Below are positions 45,082 through 56,604 of a DNA stretch of 64,000 nt, in pieces (within the stretch, counting starts at the first letter, position 1; every line of letters begins with the position of its first letter). Under the pieces are notes generated by a model. The model had not been told where the DNA came from and did not search any database. It saw only the letters and a list, made by a program, of their open reading frames with translations. A program made the position numbers and the translations under genes. This stretch comes from Scolanthus callimorphus (taxonomy: Eukaryota > Cnidaria > Anthozoa > Actiniaria > Edwardsiidae): contig CM066923.1 of assembly GCA_033964015.1 (NCBI GenBank), forward strand, positions 25,556,168 through 25,620,167. Reading direction: 5' to 3'.

Positions 45082-47176
45082 GTATCTGCACGAGCCTTCC
45101 TCCTTGTCGCAAGAGCTTGATAATGCACACGAAGACTGAAGCATTTAGTTAAGGAAGTGCCAGAGTCGCGCCGTTCCAATACAAAACAATATAATTGTTT
45201 TGATTATAAAGTATCATGAAGCGGCATCCTTTGAAAAAGGAAAGGTTCGACAGAAGAAGAGCGGCTGTGGTTCGGCGTTTGCCGTAGGCCGAACACAGCT
45301 GAGAGAGCACCGTTGGCCATAGTAGAAGCTCAACTCTGATGGAGAGCTGAGTGGACAGATGGGAAACCCATGTCAAAGGAACCAACATTAACTGACTGAA
45401 CAAGATCCGGTCCAATCGGTCGAGGACCAGTCTTAATTCGACATCTGAAATGCCTTGGATTTTTAGATCTGGCAGAAATATATAACTACTAGCTGATGCC
45501 CGTGAAAAATTCACGAAGTGTAAGGGGTAAATTTATTTTACTTAAAGTGTTCTCTGGTTTAAAAAACAGGAAAAGAAAAAAATCACAATGGCCATAGGGA
45601 TGGGGGAGGGGTCATGATTTCTCTGAGTTCCCCCCTTCCATAAACTGCTCGATTTACATTACTCAACCTCCCATCAGCATGAGTACCCCGTCCCACCATG
45701 CCGAAATAAATAAAGTGAGCCCAAAAGGATTTTTTTTGCACTTGTCTTGTGTCCCTGATTTTGGTGCGGCAAGAAATCACGCGCGTGAGCCCGTCTTTCA
45801 AATCGGTCAAAGAACCCGCGAAAATTGAAAACGCAATTAAGCCTATTACAAAAAACCCATTTGACTTCAGAATTGTTTGTATGTTTATCATATGTCACTG
45901 AGGGGAGAGAAGAACACAGGGTAAATGCTCTAAGAACTTTTTTCGTTTATGATTTATATTTTTTTTGGCTTTGTCGCTTAAAAATCGGTTGAATTAGAAC
46001 TTAGCCCAAAGTGAAAATCGTTTCCAACAAAAACACGCCCACTGGAGAGATGTTCTCCTTCTCTTCGGGATTGTGTCCGGCGTTTTGCGATACATAATAC
46101 ATACATACTTACAACTTTGTTTTAATACGCCAGCCGTCAGGATGTATAATTAGAGAATGTTATTCATGACTTTGCTTTGTAAATGTGTCATTTCGACTTA
46201 GCATGACTTAGCGCGCGCTCTGGGGAAAGCAAGGAAGTGTGTACGTTTGTTCAAACTTGAATGAAAACTTTTCTCAGCTCAAAGCTTTCGAATTAGAATT
46301 ATCCCTGCACATTTCTGTATGTAATCTGTAACAGAACCATTTGGATGTCTATGGTGCTGTCGGCTGTGCGAAGTGAGTTCCTTTTTAAGTTTCTGTGGGA
46401 GATTTTAAAATGGCGGCGATGGCAGCTTTGTCCCTCGCTTAAGAAATCGCTTGAATTAGAACTTAGCCCAAGGTGAATCTTTTCCAACAAAAACACGTCC
46501 ACTGTCGTGGACAGTTATCTTCGTGACAATGGGGGTCCAGCACCAAATGTCTTCGATGACGCCATCAAAACTAGAAAAAAATAATATTTCGAGAACACCG
46601 CTAGGTGAACAAACAGGTGAACAAACTTGGATAAAATTATCCTTCGTGACAATGGGGGTCCAGCACCAAGGTCACATGGTATAAATTCATCGATGACGTC
46701 ATCAAAACTAGAAAATTGATATCTCGGGAAGGGAACAGCACCAGACGACCAAAATTTGGATAAACGGTATCCACGATTTCACAGAGTGCCTTTGATTAAT
46801 TAATTTGCCGTACTCCACGGTATCAAATAAAAAACTTATAAATACACATACACACTTGACACCCACAACAGGTTAAATACAAGCAAAGAAGCAGACACGC
46901 TTTTGAAGTAAAAATAAGGTGATTATTTCCAAAACATTTTCTATTTCGCTGCTTCGATCAAGCAAACAACATGGCTGTCTTCGAAGTGTTCAGTGGCGAG
47001 GCGCGCATTTTTGGCCGTTGATCACATACTTTTATCTGCTGATTCCCAAAGAGGCATTTATATTAGCATGCCTTGATAATTGTTTGAGCAGTTCTTTACA
47101 GGATAGTCGTAATGAAGGTGCACAACTGATGGAATTCTCAACAGTTACAAAAACTATACACATCAATAGAACAGGC
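45082..47176. other. spacer between blocks D and E
   Basis: Non-coding. Includes a two-unit direct repeat of about 125 bp built on TTCGTGACAATGGGGGTCCA (46518 and 46643) and GATGACGTCATCAAAACTAG. A transposon-end-like segment lies near 45490. Confidence 0.4.
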
Positions 47177-47182
47177 TTTATT
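47177..47182 (-). terminator. poly(A) signal AATAAA for copy E
   Basis: AATAAA on the - strand about 125 bp past the stop of the intact copy. Confidence 0.5.
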
Positions 47183-47307
47183 CATTTATCTTTAAATTAT
47201 TGATATATATATATAACATGCAAGTATCGAGCGACAAATGGACGCGCTTTATGATTATTTTTCCTACTGTTTTACTGATGGCGGATCCATTTCATTTTCC
47301 CGTATTT

Positions 47308-48434
47308 CTAAAGCCCCCATCTCGTGCAGAATGGATTAAATGCACAACCATATCCCGCCAGCTCTTTAAGACCGGCAACACGGGAATCCATTCCTTGTTC
47401 AAAATCTCTTTCAAAATCCATCATGCATTTTACAAAGTAATTCTTATTTCCACTTCTTGATAACGCTTGTGCCATGCTGTTTGTACACATTTCACGGATA
47501 ACAGAACTATAAGAGTAGCAGCTACCTGTGGTCCCTTCCTTACTAAGAGTTTTGTGCTTTCGTGCGTCGTAAACATAAAAAGCAAAGTAACGGCATATTC
47601 CTCTCTTCTCAGCAACCTCGTTTGCGTCAACTGAGCTACTAAATTCATCAGCAGAATCCACATCCCTTTTCCGTCTCCCAAACTCTAGTTCATAACATTT
47701 ATTTGGGGGGATTCTAACCCCGATATCCACTTCTCCCCGTAGAAGACCTGTTTGTTTAATGATACCATAAATGTGCTTACAACCCTCCATCTTTGAATTC
47801 TGTCTTGCCTCGCACATGTAGTTATAAAAACTGCAATGTCGTTCTCTAGCAGTCGCGTCAACGTTAATGCTCCCATCTGATGGCGGAGATTTTCTAAGAG
47901 AGTCTTTTAGCTCATAGACCAGTGAATTAAACAACATAACGTAGCTATCAAAGTATTTAATGAGAGCTAACTGCTTTTGTTGTGTATCACCCTTGAAAGA
48001 CTCCTCTCCGATCAGTATATCGTTAAACAGACTATGCAAACAATTGGTTTTAGCCACACCCTTCGTACCCCTTTTACAGTGATTATAACTAACACTATAT
48101 CCCTGTAGTTTACCACCGATAAGCCTAACTAACTCCTCTGTGATTACCGTCCCTACATACTCTTCTACCTTGCTTTTAATGCCTTCCCAGTAGTTGTTAC
48201 TTGCCGGCGAGTGAGAAGCCAGGAATTCGTCCAAGATGTATCGAGCGTAGCTGCCGCCAGGAAAGTTAGGAAGGGCGAGCCTAGTCGTGTGACAAAGCCA
48301 CCATCCTACCCCACTTGAAGGACAGGGACCTCGCTTCGCGGCATCTGACTCGTTGGCTTTGGAAACAGAGTCTGTGGCATTCTTTAACGCTTCCAACATC
48401 TTTAAAGTCCACCATGTTGTCTCCATGACATTTC
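47308..48434 (-). CDS. secreted 14-Cys family, copy E, last exon (intact reference copy)
   Basis: The only uninterrupted last exon; with the exon at 49701-49817 it gives a 413-aa secreted protein. Layout: signal peptide (about 1-22), acidic linker, sequons NATD, NATDS and NES, METTWW (42-47), GPCPSSGVGWWLC, FPGGSYARYIL, four central Cys, paired Cys motifs (RHCSFYNYMC, GCKH, NKC), RRKRD at about 292-296, EKRG, then a C-terminal region with six Cys ending NPFCTRWGL. Fourteen Cys follow the signal peptide, eight before and six after RRKR, suggesting a convertase-cut, disulfide-joined two-chain product (inference). No transmembrane helix after the signal. I do not recognise the family; venom, immune, matrix or signalling roles are all possible. 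Confidence 0.85.
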
Positions 48435-48814
48435 CTGGAAGTTATAAGCAATGACAACATAGAAATCTTGTGCCACTTATGGATCTAGCGGATCGAGGGC
48501 CTGAAGAATTGTATAGGAAATATGAGCATTTCAGATGCTAGGTTTTTGTTTTTGCTCTAAGCAGGGACCAAATGATGAGACTTAGAGGTGATAAGAGTTT
48601 TCCGTTTGATCGCGAACTCTCATCGACTCTCATTCTATCTCATCCGCTATATATCATGCACTTTGAACAATTTGTGAGTTGTTGACCGTTTGATCGCGCG
48701 GATGAGAGTTTTTCAGTCAGCAGCTGCCGCCAAAACTGCAGGTTCATTTGGTTCCAAGAACTGCAGGCTTTCCTGGAAAGGGTGCTTAGTGCTCACGCTG
48801 ACTCTCATCAACTC
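48435..48814. other. copy E intron 2, right part
   Basis: Contains degenerate TCTCATC/GATGAGAG repeats and CCGTTTGATCGC segments related to the satellite at 49369-49672. Confidence 0.45.
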
Positions 48815-49367
48815 CCATCAACGGATACAAAATACTGTAGCTCGCCTGGTATATCTCTCTAAAAAATCCGATCACTAACTCCCGTCTTTTTCCACTGGCT
48901 TCCTGTCCGTCTTAGAATATCTTACAAAATCCTTCTCATCACCTACAAAGCCCTCCATTCATTGGCCCCAACCTATCTTTCTGAACTCATTCACCCGTAC
49001 ACGCCTTGTCGTTCACTCAGACCGTCTTCCAAGCTCCTGCTCCGTGTTCCACGGGACAGGGCATTTTCCCACTGCGCTCCCACATTGTGGAACGATCTTC
49101 CAATGGATATTAGACGCAGTGAAAGTGTTCAGGTTTTTAAAACTAAACTTAAAACACACCTGTTTAGTAAACATTTTGTTTAATTTGTGTTTTAAATTTT
49201 TGCTTTTTCTTTCATTTTTATCTTTTTATTCTGAATACAATTTTAATGTTATTTTTATATATTTTAATGATACTTTTTATATATATTTTATTTTTTCTCC
49301 ATATCTTTAATATACATTTGTAAGAGCAATGAGGTAATATAATGCTCCAAATACTTATTATTATTAT
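48815..49367 (+). mobile_element. 5'-truncated non-LTR retrotransposon (LINE) 3' end
   Basis: The + strand encodes the C-terminal part of a LINE reverse transcriptase ORF: QRIQNTVARLV, then after one frameshift near 48872 YLSELIHPYTP, CAPTLWNDLP and FKTKLKTHLF, with a stop at 49181-49183. An AT-rich tail ends in TATTATTATTATCA. L2/CR1-like by these motifs. It splits a satellite array. Confidence 0.75.
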
Positions 49368-49368
49368 C

Positions 49369-49672
49369 ACCGTTTGATCGCTTCTCGTGAGAGTAGATGA
49401 GAGCGGATGATAGTTTGAACTCTCATTAGCTCTCATCAACTCTCATCACCGTTTGATCGCTTCTCGTGGCAGTAGATGAGAGTGGATGATAGTTGGAACT
49501 CTCATTAGCTCTCATCAACTCTCATCACCGTTGGATCGCTTCTTGTGGGAGTAGATGAGAGTGGATGATAGTTGGAACTCTCATTAGCTCTCATCACCGT
49601 TGGATCGCTTCTCGTGAGAGTAGATGAGAGTGGAGGTGGAACTCTCATTAGGTCTCATCAACTCTGATCATC
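49369..49672. repeat. 79 bp satellite, about four units
   Basis: The unit contains CCGTTTGATCGCTTCTCGTG, AGTAGATGAGAG and AACTCTCATTAGCTCTCATC. The third unit is shortened. Lies in copy E intron 2. Confidence 0.85.
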
Positions 49673-49700
49673 CAGCTTTAGATGAGAAAAGTTACATTAC

Positions 49701-49817
49701 CTCCACGTTCATCCGTCGCGTTGGGAGCGTGACCTTCAGAATCCTCCGTAGAAGAGCAGCAGTGGAAAAGCGCAACAGCAAAAATCAAAGCCGTCAGGAA
49801 CGTGAGCGATGCCATAG
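49701..49817 (-). CDS. secreted 14-Cys family, copy E, signal-peptide exon
   Basis: ATG at 49815. Encodes MASLTFLTALIFAVALF, a short Cys-Cys-Ser-Ser stretch near the predicted cleavage point, then an acidic linker with NAT and DERG. Phase-1 donor GTAATG. Confidence 0.8.
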
Positions 49818-50589
49818 CTAGAATGACGAATTCAAGAATAGAAATTATTGGACTTTTCTTCTCGCTATCTGCGTTCCTAATACAGCACGTAATATTAATT
49901 AGTAAGTAATTAGCAATTTGAACTCTAACGTAGAATAACTTTTGATATTAAAATATTCACTTGAGGCAGTCCGAGGCTGGGGAGAATTAAATAAAGAAAT
50001 CGCATCTCTTCGAATATGAATAATTTATTCATTTTCTTTTATTCCCCTGAGCCTTGTTCCATTTGATTTTTTCGATTATCGAATTGGTAATGTTCAGAAA
50101 TGTTGATATATCTTCTAGATATTTTGGGAAGCGCAAGTTTAATAGAGACCGACGTTTTCTTGTTTTCTGAGCAAATCAAAAGTCTTGCCCCCTTTTGCGT
50201 AGTTCAGTTGCCCCGCAGTTGTCGATTGAATTATTCTCCTCTATCTAGCTTGCGTCGCGACTAAAAACACGATGTAGTACATCATAGGTTCAGAGTCTTT
50301 TGTGAAAACACTGAAAACAACAACAACAAAGTGCAGGAAAACTCAAAGCATTCAAAGCCATGTTTTCAAACGGTTACGTGAAACAAGAATACCTTATAAT
50401 ATAAATTCTCGCCATTCTAATACTGAAATATACTTTTTTTTTTATTCCTTTCGCCGTGCCGCACCTACCACGAATCATAACGAACCTTTGTATCATTTTA
50501 ATTATAAACTAACCCTGCCTGGAACATTAAAAAAGGCTATTCAATGATTTATAGAGAAAAGAAAAAAAACTGAAAGAGCGCATGCTTAC

Positions 50590-50687
50590 CTTTTTTAGCG
50601 ACCCCTGAACTCCGATGAGCGAGTGAGAAAATGAAGTACACGTCCATCTTGTATAGATATACTCGCTATATAGATTAAGGGGGACTA
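50590..50687 (-). promoter_or_regulatory. copy E promoter (altered TATA) and 5'UTR exon
   Basis: The TATA position reads TATACAAG (50648-50655), a C-run box lies at 50679-50683, and donor GTAAG follows the UTR exon. So the copy with the best ORF has a weaker TATA than A, B, F or G. Confidence 0.6.
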
Positions 50688-51650
50688 ACGTATCGATGAA
50701 CAGGTACTACATATTAATTACAGCTACCTGCATATTATTAAATGAAAAGCCTTGTTACATCTTTTGATACCTTTTTTCCTATTAAAACTGTTGGCGTACT
50801 ACTGTAAGTTGTGGGAAAATGCTATCTAAACGGTGCCAATAAATATCTATTCATTTCTCTATCTGAGGGAGAAGGCTGACGAAAGAACGCTTATAGAGCA
50901 CAGATTTCGTGGTGTGACGGTGAAAGTACTTCCACAAAGTTGTGCCGCGCCGCGATCATGACCATGCCACGACTACGCGATTTCATTCCGTAACTACAGC
51001 AGGCGCCAAGTTTCCGTGCCGCGACCGCGACAGTACCGCGCTGCGTCAAGGCACTTTTCACGGTCATACGAAATCTGGTCTATTGCGAAAAGGGCACTCG
51101 ACATAATTTTTTTAGCCCATGCTTCAGTAAGGAAACCCGTAGCCCTTTTTTTCGGATTTTTTCACATTTTTGTCCTACATGCATCCCCCCCCCCCCCCTT
51201 GCCACCTGCGTATTTCACACCTGTATAACCCTGATGTAATGTAACACAAGGTTGGGTCGACTAAATTATCAAGCAGCCTTTTTACTATAACCTGTTAGAA
51301 AAATACTCTGTTGGACGTGAAATTATGAATTAGTAAAAGATTAACGACGAGTTCTTAACGGCTCTTTTTTTTTCAATTTTTTTTAAATTGTATTGAAGTC
51401 GCTGTGGTGTAGTTTCACGAGCAGCTATACTCGATGCAAAAGGATGAACAATTTTTGATCGATTTTTTGACGAAACGACCTTTTAAAATCACTAAATCTA
51501 TAATGGCAACAAGAGATACGATCTCATTAACAGTAATTAATAATTCATGATATCATTTGTTGTTGTAAAAAGGCGAACAAAAATAAATTTATTTTAAAAT
51601 AATTGCTAGTTTGCAAAACGTGAAAAATGTCTAACTTCGCCATATTTCAA
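50688..51650. other. copy E upstream region
   Basis: Diverged relative of the A/C/D upstream regions, with GTAAGTTGTGGGAAAATGCT, a decayed GCCGCGATCATGACC repeat near 50950, and a C run near 51185-51197. No gene. Confidence 0.45.
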
Positions 51651-51986
51651 TTTATTATATAGACACGAGTGTTTTACTGGAAATACACAACTCGTAGATC
51701 TCATACGAAGCTACATCCGGGTCCTCAGTGACATATTTTCCATATCCTCACTAGTGAGGATATCGGTCAAAACAAAAATGCTTGGAAATCAATTTGGAAT
51801 ATTTTTTTCTGGTTTGTCTATATAATAAAAAGAAAATTACACGGTGGCTTGGAGATATGAGTTTTATTTTCTCGTGTCAAAAACAATATTTTACTCATTC
51901 GCTGCGCTCACTCGTAAAATATTGTTCTTGCCACTCGAAAATAAAACTCATATCTTCGCGCCACCGTGTAATATCCTCTATATATA
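51651..51986. mobile_element. second copy of the 333 bp hairpin MITE
   Basis: Near-identical to 36036-36368, including the TATAGACACGAGTG start and the CGCTGCGCTC turn. Flanks differ, so it is an independent insertion. Confidence 0.75.
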
Positions 51987-52840
51987 AGCTCAAGATTCCA
52001 TATACCAAAAGCTTAATTCCAAATTTTTAAGAAAGTTGAAGATTAATTTTATATATGAATATACAAAGTTTGCACAATTCCTGATAAAGTACTGATACAG
52101 AAACCAACGTTTAAAGCCTAATATCTCAAAGACGTATCCATTAAAAAAAAGTAATTTTTGATATTTTATTTTTAATCAGACAAGGAGTGTATGCAAAAGA
52201 TCAAGCTTATAACCTGACCTTACTGTTTGAACTAAGCAGGTTATTTCCGTCGTGTCAATGATACGCAGATGAATGTGTATAGTGAGAACGCCTTTATTTC
52301 AACCAAAATATAACTGCATGTTGCCCCCAGTAGTCCATTGTGGTTCTATGTTTATTTGTGCTAAATTGTTCAAGAATTAGTTGAACAAAAAGAGGCAAAC
52401 TACTTTGGAAAACAATCTGTCCAAGGAACTCCTATCCGGAACCCGTCAGAAATTCGATTAATTATTGGTTACAATTTGGAAAGAAATATGGAACGTTTTT
52501 TGGCACTTTTTGATAAACCTGTATGAAGAAATTACCTCCATTGACATCAGTGTTCAATTTTGGATGGGAACCAGGGAAAATATGTTCCAAGTTCCAAGAA
52601 AAAGTGCATTTTTATGATAAAATTAATGTCATCCGTCAGTCCTATTGACATTTCTTTTTAGTTTTGTGAGCTTTGGTAAACGTGTCTATCCTTGATGTCA
52701 GCTAAAAATCAATAGAGTGAAAACAATTTGACATAAATGGTTTGGGCGCTTGTTCCTAACACTATACTTTCGTCTGCTTATTTTGCTGTTTGCGGCCAGT
52801 TAGAATGCACGTAGCGCCATGCTTTGTCCAGCGAAGAGGC
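51987..52840. other. non-coding spacer
   Basis: AT-rich; no gene or clear repeat seen. Confidence 0.35.
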
Positions 52841-52970
52841 TTAAAGGCCCGTCACCAACCGAGAGCCTTTGCGGACTCTTAGCCAATCAGAGCACCCGAA
52901 GAACAATGGATCAACTTGAAAACAAAAGAAAACGGGGCGCAAAGGCTCCCGGTTGGTGATGGGCCTTTAA
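52841..52970. repeat. 130 bp MITE
   Basis: TTAAAGGCCCGTCACCAACC...GGTTGGTGATGGGCCTTTAA ends with paired GAGCCTTTG / CAAAGGCTC. A degenerate relative lies at about 20500-20747. Confidence 0.65.
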
Positions 52971-53001
52971 ATCAATAGAACTCTCCTCGGCTTGAGCATA
53001 G

Positions 53002-53226
53002 TAGCTGTATTCAGACTAGAGACGGAAAACTCGTCTGAGACGAGTTTCTTGCCTTGAATATGGTTCCCTGTTCTTCTGTGATCACGCGAAAACAATGTTT
53101 TTGAAGAAGAAAGTTTAGACAGATAACAAGCAAGTGTTTCTGAGTAGAATTAACATAAGACAGGGACTTTTTCTGACGAGAAACTCGTCTCAGACGAGTT
53201 TTCCGTCTCTAGTGTGAATACAGCTA
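53002..53226. repeat. MITE with GACGAGTTTTCCGTCT ends, copy 2
   Basis: TAGCTGTATTCA...TGAATACAGCTA ends, then GACGGAAAACTCGTCTGAGA / TCTCAGACGAGTTTTCCGTC arms. Related to 31015-31243. Confidence 0.75.
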
Positions 53227-54006
53227 ATGTTTTGCCATTGCATGCTTCCATATTCATATATCCTTCGGTGCTACCAGAAAAGCAAAGAAAGAATACTCAT
53301 GGGAATGCCAAGTGAATGGAAAAACATTACCCGAAAGCCGAGGAGGTCTATTCAAGTAGCGGTTCAAACTATTTTTGTTCCAAAAATAACTTCAGAACTG
53401 CTTCATTTTTCCAATTCACGTTACACCTACCTCTAGATGGACGCACCTTGATAATAGAACATTTACAAATTGTGCTGGTATTCGATTGAATCCTGCGCAC
53501 CAAAAAAATTCAATCCAAAAAACCCGGAGAGCCGGTGAGCTGGCTACCAATACATAAGTCGTTGGGACACCTAGTCCTTCCTTCCCCTCTCAATATTGAG
53601 CGGGAAATAATACTGGACACAATTTTGAACAACATTGAAAAGAAGGGCAGGGAGAGCGAGTTCTCTCGGCAAAGTATTCCAACATTTTGCATTTGATGGT
53701 GTGTAGGACTCTTTTAACGATATCTAATTTCATTCAAAAGATATTGAGAATTCAAATATGATGTTCCCCCTTACTTATGTTTTCCATTTTGTCAATCGAA
53801 ATATTTTGTCAGTGAATGAAAAAAGTTATCGATAGAATGAGACACTCCTTCTCTGTCACCTGATTCCAGAGTCAATTTTGCATGCCATGATAATTGTTTG
53901 ATCAGTTCCTTACATGTAGTCCTCTGGTAGTGTACCATTGGATTTATAGATAAATTCTCAAATCATTTACAAAAACTATAAAACGTCAACAGCATAAGCA
54001 AAGTCT
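53227..54006. other. spacer with an inverted piece of the block A/D 3' flank
   Basis: 53520-53705 is the reverse complement of the 16233-16440 / 36600-36790 type sequence, with AACATTGAAAAGAAGGGCAG and GCATTTGATGGTGTG. No gene seen. Confidence 0.4.
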
Positions 54007-54012
54007 TTATTC
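54007..54012 (-). terminator. poly(A) signal AATAAA for copy F
   Basis: AATAAA on the - strand about 195 bp past the copy F stop. Confidence 0.45.
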
Positions 54013-54206
54013 ATTAATCTTCAAATTCATACATAGCATGCAAGTATCGAGCGAAAAATAGATGCGCTTTGATTTTGTTTTCCTTAAAAGGCCCCTTAAA
54101 TTTGATCGCCCATTTAAAATGAGGAAGAATGATGTTTAATTGACGTTGATAGCTTTCTTGGTTCAATGCTTTGCTGGCGACTAATCCGTTTCATTTTCCC
54201 GTACTT

Positions 54207-55335
54207 CTAAAGTCCCCATTTTGTGCAGAATGGATTAAATGTACAACCATTTTCCGCCAGCTTTTTAAGACCGGTAACACGGGACTTCATGCCTTGTTCA
54301 AAATCTCTTTCAAAATCCGTCATGCATTTTACAAAGTAATTCTTATTTCCTCTTCTCGATAACACTTTTGTCATGCTTTTTTTACACATGTCTCGGATAG
54401 CGGAATTATAAGAATTGCAGTTATGTGTGGTCCCTTCCTTGCTTAGAGTTGTGTGCTTTCGTGCGTCGTAAATGTAAAAAGCAAAGGACCGGCATCTGCT
54501 CATCCGCTTCTCAGCAAACTCGTTTTGGTCTGCTGAGCTAATAAATTCATAAGCAGAATCCACATCCCTCTTCCGCCTCCCAAACTCTAGTTCCCAGCAT
54601 TTATTTGGAGGGATCCTGACCCCTATATCTACCTCTCCCCCTAGAAGACCTGTTTGTTTAATGATACCATGAATGTGCTTACAACCCTCCATCTTTGCTT
54701 TGTGCGTAGCCTCGCACATGTAGTTGTAAAACTGCAATGTCGTTCTCTAACAGTCGCGTCAACATTAATGCTCCCATCTGATGGCGGAGATTTTTTAAGA
54801 GAGTCTTCTAGCTCATTGACCAGTGAATTAAACAACATAACGTAGCTATCAAAGTACTTAATGAGAGCTAATTGCTTTTGTTGGGTATCACCCTTGAAAG
54901 ATTCATCTCCGGTCATCATATCTTTAAACAAACTATGCAAACAATTGGTTTTAGCCACACCCGTCGTACCCCTTTTACAGTGCTTATAACTTACACTATA
55001 ACCCTGCAGTTTACCACCGATAAGCCTAACTAAGTCATCTGCGTCTTCCGCTCCTACATACTCTTCCACCTTGGATTTAACGCCTCCCCAATATGTATTA
55101 CTTGCCGGGAATTCAGAAGCCAAGAATTCGTCCAAGATGTATTGAGCATAGCTGCCGCCAGGGAAGTTAGGAAGGGCGAGCCTTGTCGTGTGACAAAGCC
55201 ACCATTCTACGCCACTTGATGGACAGGGACCTCGCTTCCCGATATCTGACTCGTTGGCTTTGGATACAGAGTCTGTGGCATTCTTTAACGCTTCCAACAT
55301 CTTTAAAGTCCACCATGTTGTCTCCATGACATTTC
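54207..55335 (-). CDS. secreted 14-Cys family, copy F, last exon (frameshifted)
   Basis: Closest to copy E (same NPFCTKWGL-type end and KSPPSDGSINVDAT linker). One A is missing at 54728-54731 (TGTAAAACTG where E has TATAAAAACTG), shifting the frame in the HCSFYNYMC region; both sides are otherwise open. It has one extra codon near the EKR site (EKRMSRC). RRKRD is intact. Pseudogene or assembly error. Confidence 0.75.
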
Positions 55336-55511
55336 CTGGAATTTATAAATAACCTTGTATGGGCACGCAATAAAATCCATAAAATACGTCTTAAACAATG
55401 GTATGACTAGTTTTACGGGAAAACTAGGTGGTCTGCGTCGGCGGAGACGTGAACATGAACAACAACAACCAAGGGTTGAGATTTATGTTAAACGCCGTGG
55501 AAAAATGGTGT

Positions 55512-55551
55512 TTTGCTGACGTTTCGAGCGTTAGCCCTTCGTCGGAGCAAA
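55512..55551 (-). ncRNA. hammerhead-like motif at PLE 3' end, left copy
   Basis: Stem I TTTGCT/AGCAAA, stem II GGGC..GCTC, GAAAC and GTC are in place, but the CTGANGA box reads CCGACGA (U4 to C). Probably weak or inactive. Confidence 0.5.
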
Positions 55552-55737
55552 GAGGGAAAACTGAGGGAGTGGGGCTGTATATAAAGTAAATGTAGAGCCG
55601 TTGCTAGGCAACAGATAAACATTCGGAATGACTAAAGGCGATAATTGGTTAAGAATAACAAAGGATGCCATGGGCCATTGAAATCGCAAACTAGTGATAA
55701 AAGTAAAGAAAGAGGAAATATGATGAGATGTAGAAAA

Positions 55738-56604
55738 CTAGGTATAAGAGAAAAATTCATTGATGCCGTGGGGTGATCGGCAACCGAGTGAAAGAATAAG
55801 TCTATTCTCTTTATGGAAGCGAGAATGATTAGACCCGTTGTGAAGAGAAACACCGCAAACAGTCATATGATCTCTAGTGTGACCGGGAAGATTGAAGTGT
55901 CGGGCCACTGGTTTATTACGGTCATTTTTCCTCACATCATTGCGATGCTGGCAAAAGCGCGTAGAAAGCATTTGACCGGTTTGTCCTATATAGATCATGC
56001 GGCAAAGGGAGCAAGTAATACAATATATGACGTTGGCGGTGGTGCAATCAAAGTGATCTGTGATGTTAAAAGACTCGCCGTTAGGGCCGATGATCCGGGT
56101 GGTGGAGACGACATGATCACACGTTGTGCATTTTGATCTAGTACATTTGAAAGTGCCGGGTTGTAGACCGCCAGGCGTGAGAACGCCTCTAACAAGAGAA
56201 TTGCGCAAGTTTCGGTCCCGCTTAAAAGAGAACAAAGGCGGCTTGGGGAAAATTGCGGCTGTTTCCGGGTCCCTTTGTAGGATCTTAAAGTTCCTGGACA
56301 CAAAATGCTTGATTGCTAGGTTAGTAGGATGAAAAGTAAGGGGGAAGGGAATCCTATCCTCTAGAGTGGGTTCTGATGGCTGCAAGGCTGTGGTTCTGTC
56401 GATCGAACGGGCGCGGCTAAGGGCGTTAGCGACGACATTGTCAGGGTAACCACGATTTCTGAAAAACTCGCTCATTTCGTCCGATTTAGCCATAAAATCG
56501 GCCTCCTCGCTGCACAAGCGACGGAGTCGGAGAAACTGGGAGAACGGGATAGCTGTCTTGACATGCGCGGGGTGCGATGAATGGTTACCTGTTGTTCTCT
56601 TCAT
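55738..56604 (-). CDS. Penelope-like element ORF, C-terminal part with GIY-YIG nuclease
   Basis: 288 codons, 5'-truncated. FLRLRRLCSEEADF and FFRNRGYP (about 24-54) match the end of the PLE reverse transcriptase. A Cys cluster CTRSKCTTC (154-162) follows, then a GIY-YIG nuclease core (IYC...YIGQTG, about 193-210) with a downstream Glu (ENRLI, about 266) and PHGIN near the end. PLEs insert by target-primed reverse transcription using this nuclease. Truncated, so not autonomous. Confidence 0.85.
   Translation of the reverse strand: MKRTTGNHSSHPAHVKTAIPFSQFLRLRRLCSEEADFMAKSDEMSEFFRNRGYPDNVVANALSRARSIDRTTALQPSEPTLEDRIPFPLTFHPTNLAIKHFVSRNFKILQRDPETAAIFPKPPLFSFKRDRNLRNSLVRGVLTPGGLQPGTFKCTRSKCTTCDHVVSTTRIIGPNGESFNITDHFDCTTANVIYCITCSLCRMIYIGQTGQMLSTRFCQHRNDVRKNDRNKPVARHFNLPGHTRDHMTVCGVSLHNGSNHSRFHKENRLILSLGCRSPHGINEFFSYT

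Noticed and set aside
55813..56332. Frames of 107, 102 and 68 codons overlapping the PLE, mirrored at 56631-57150
   Set aside because: Shadows of the PLE GIY-YIG ORFs in other frames.
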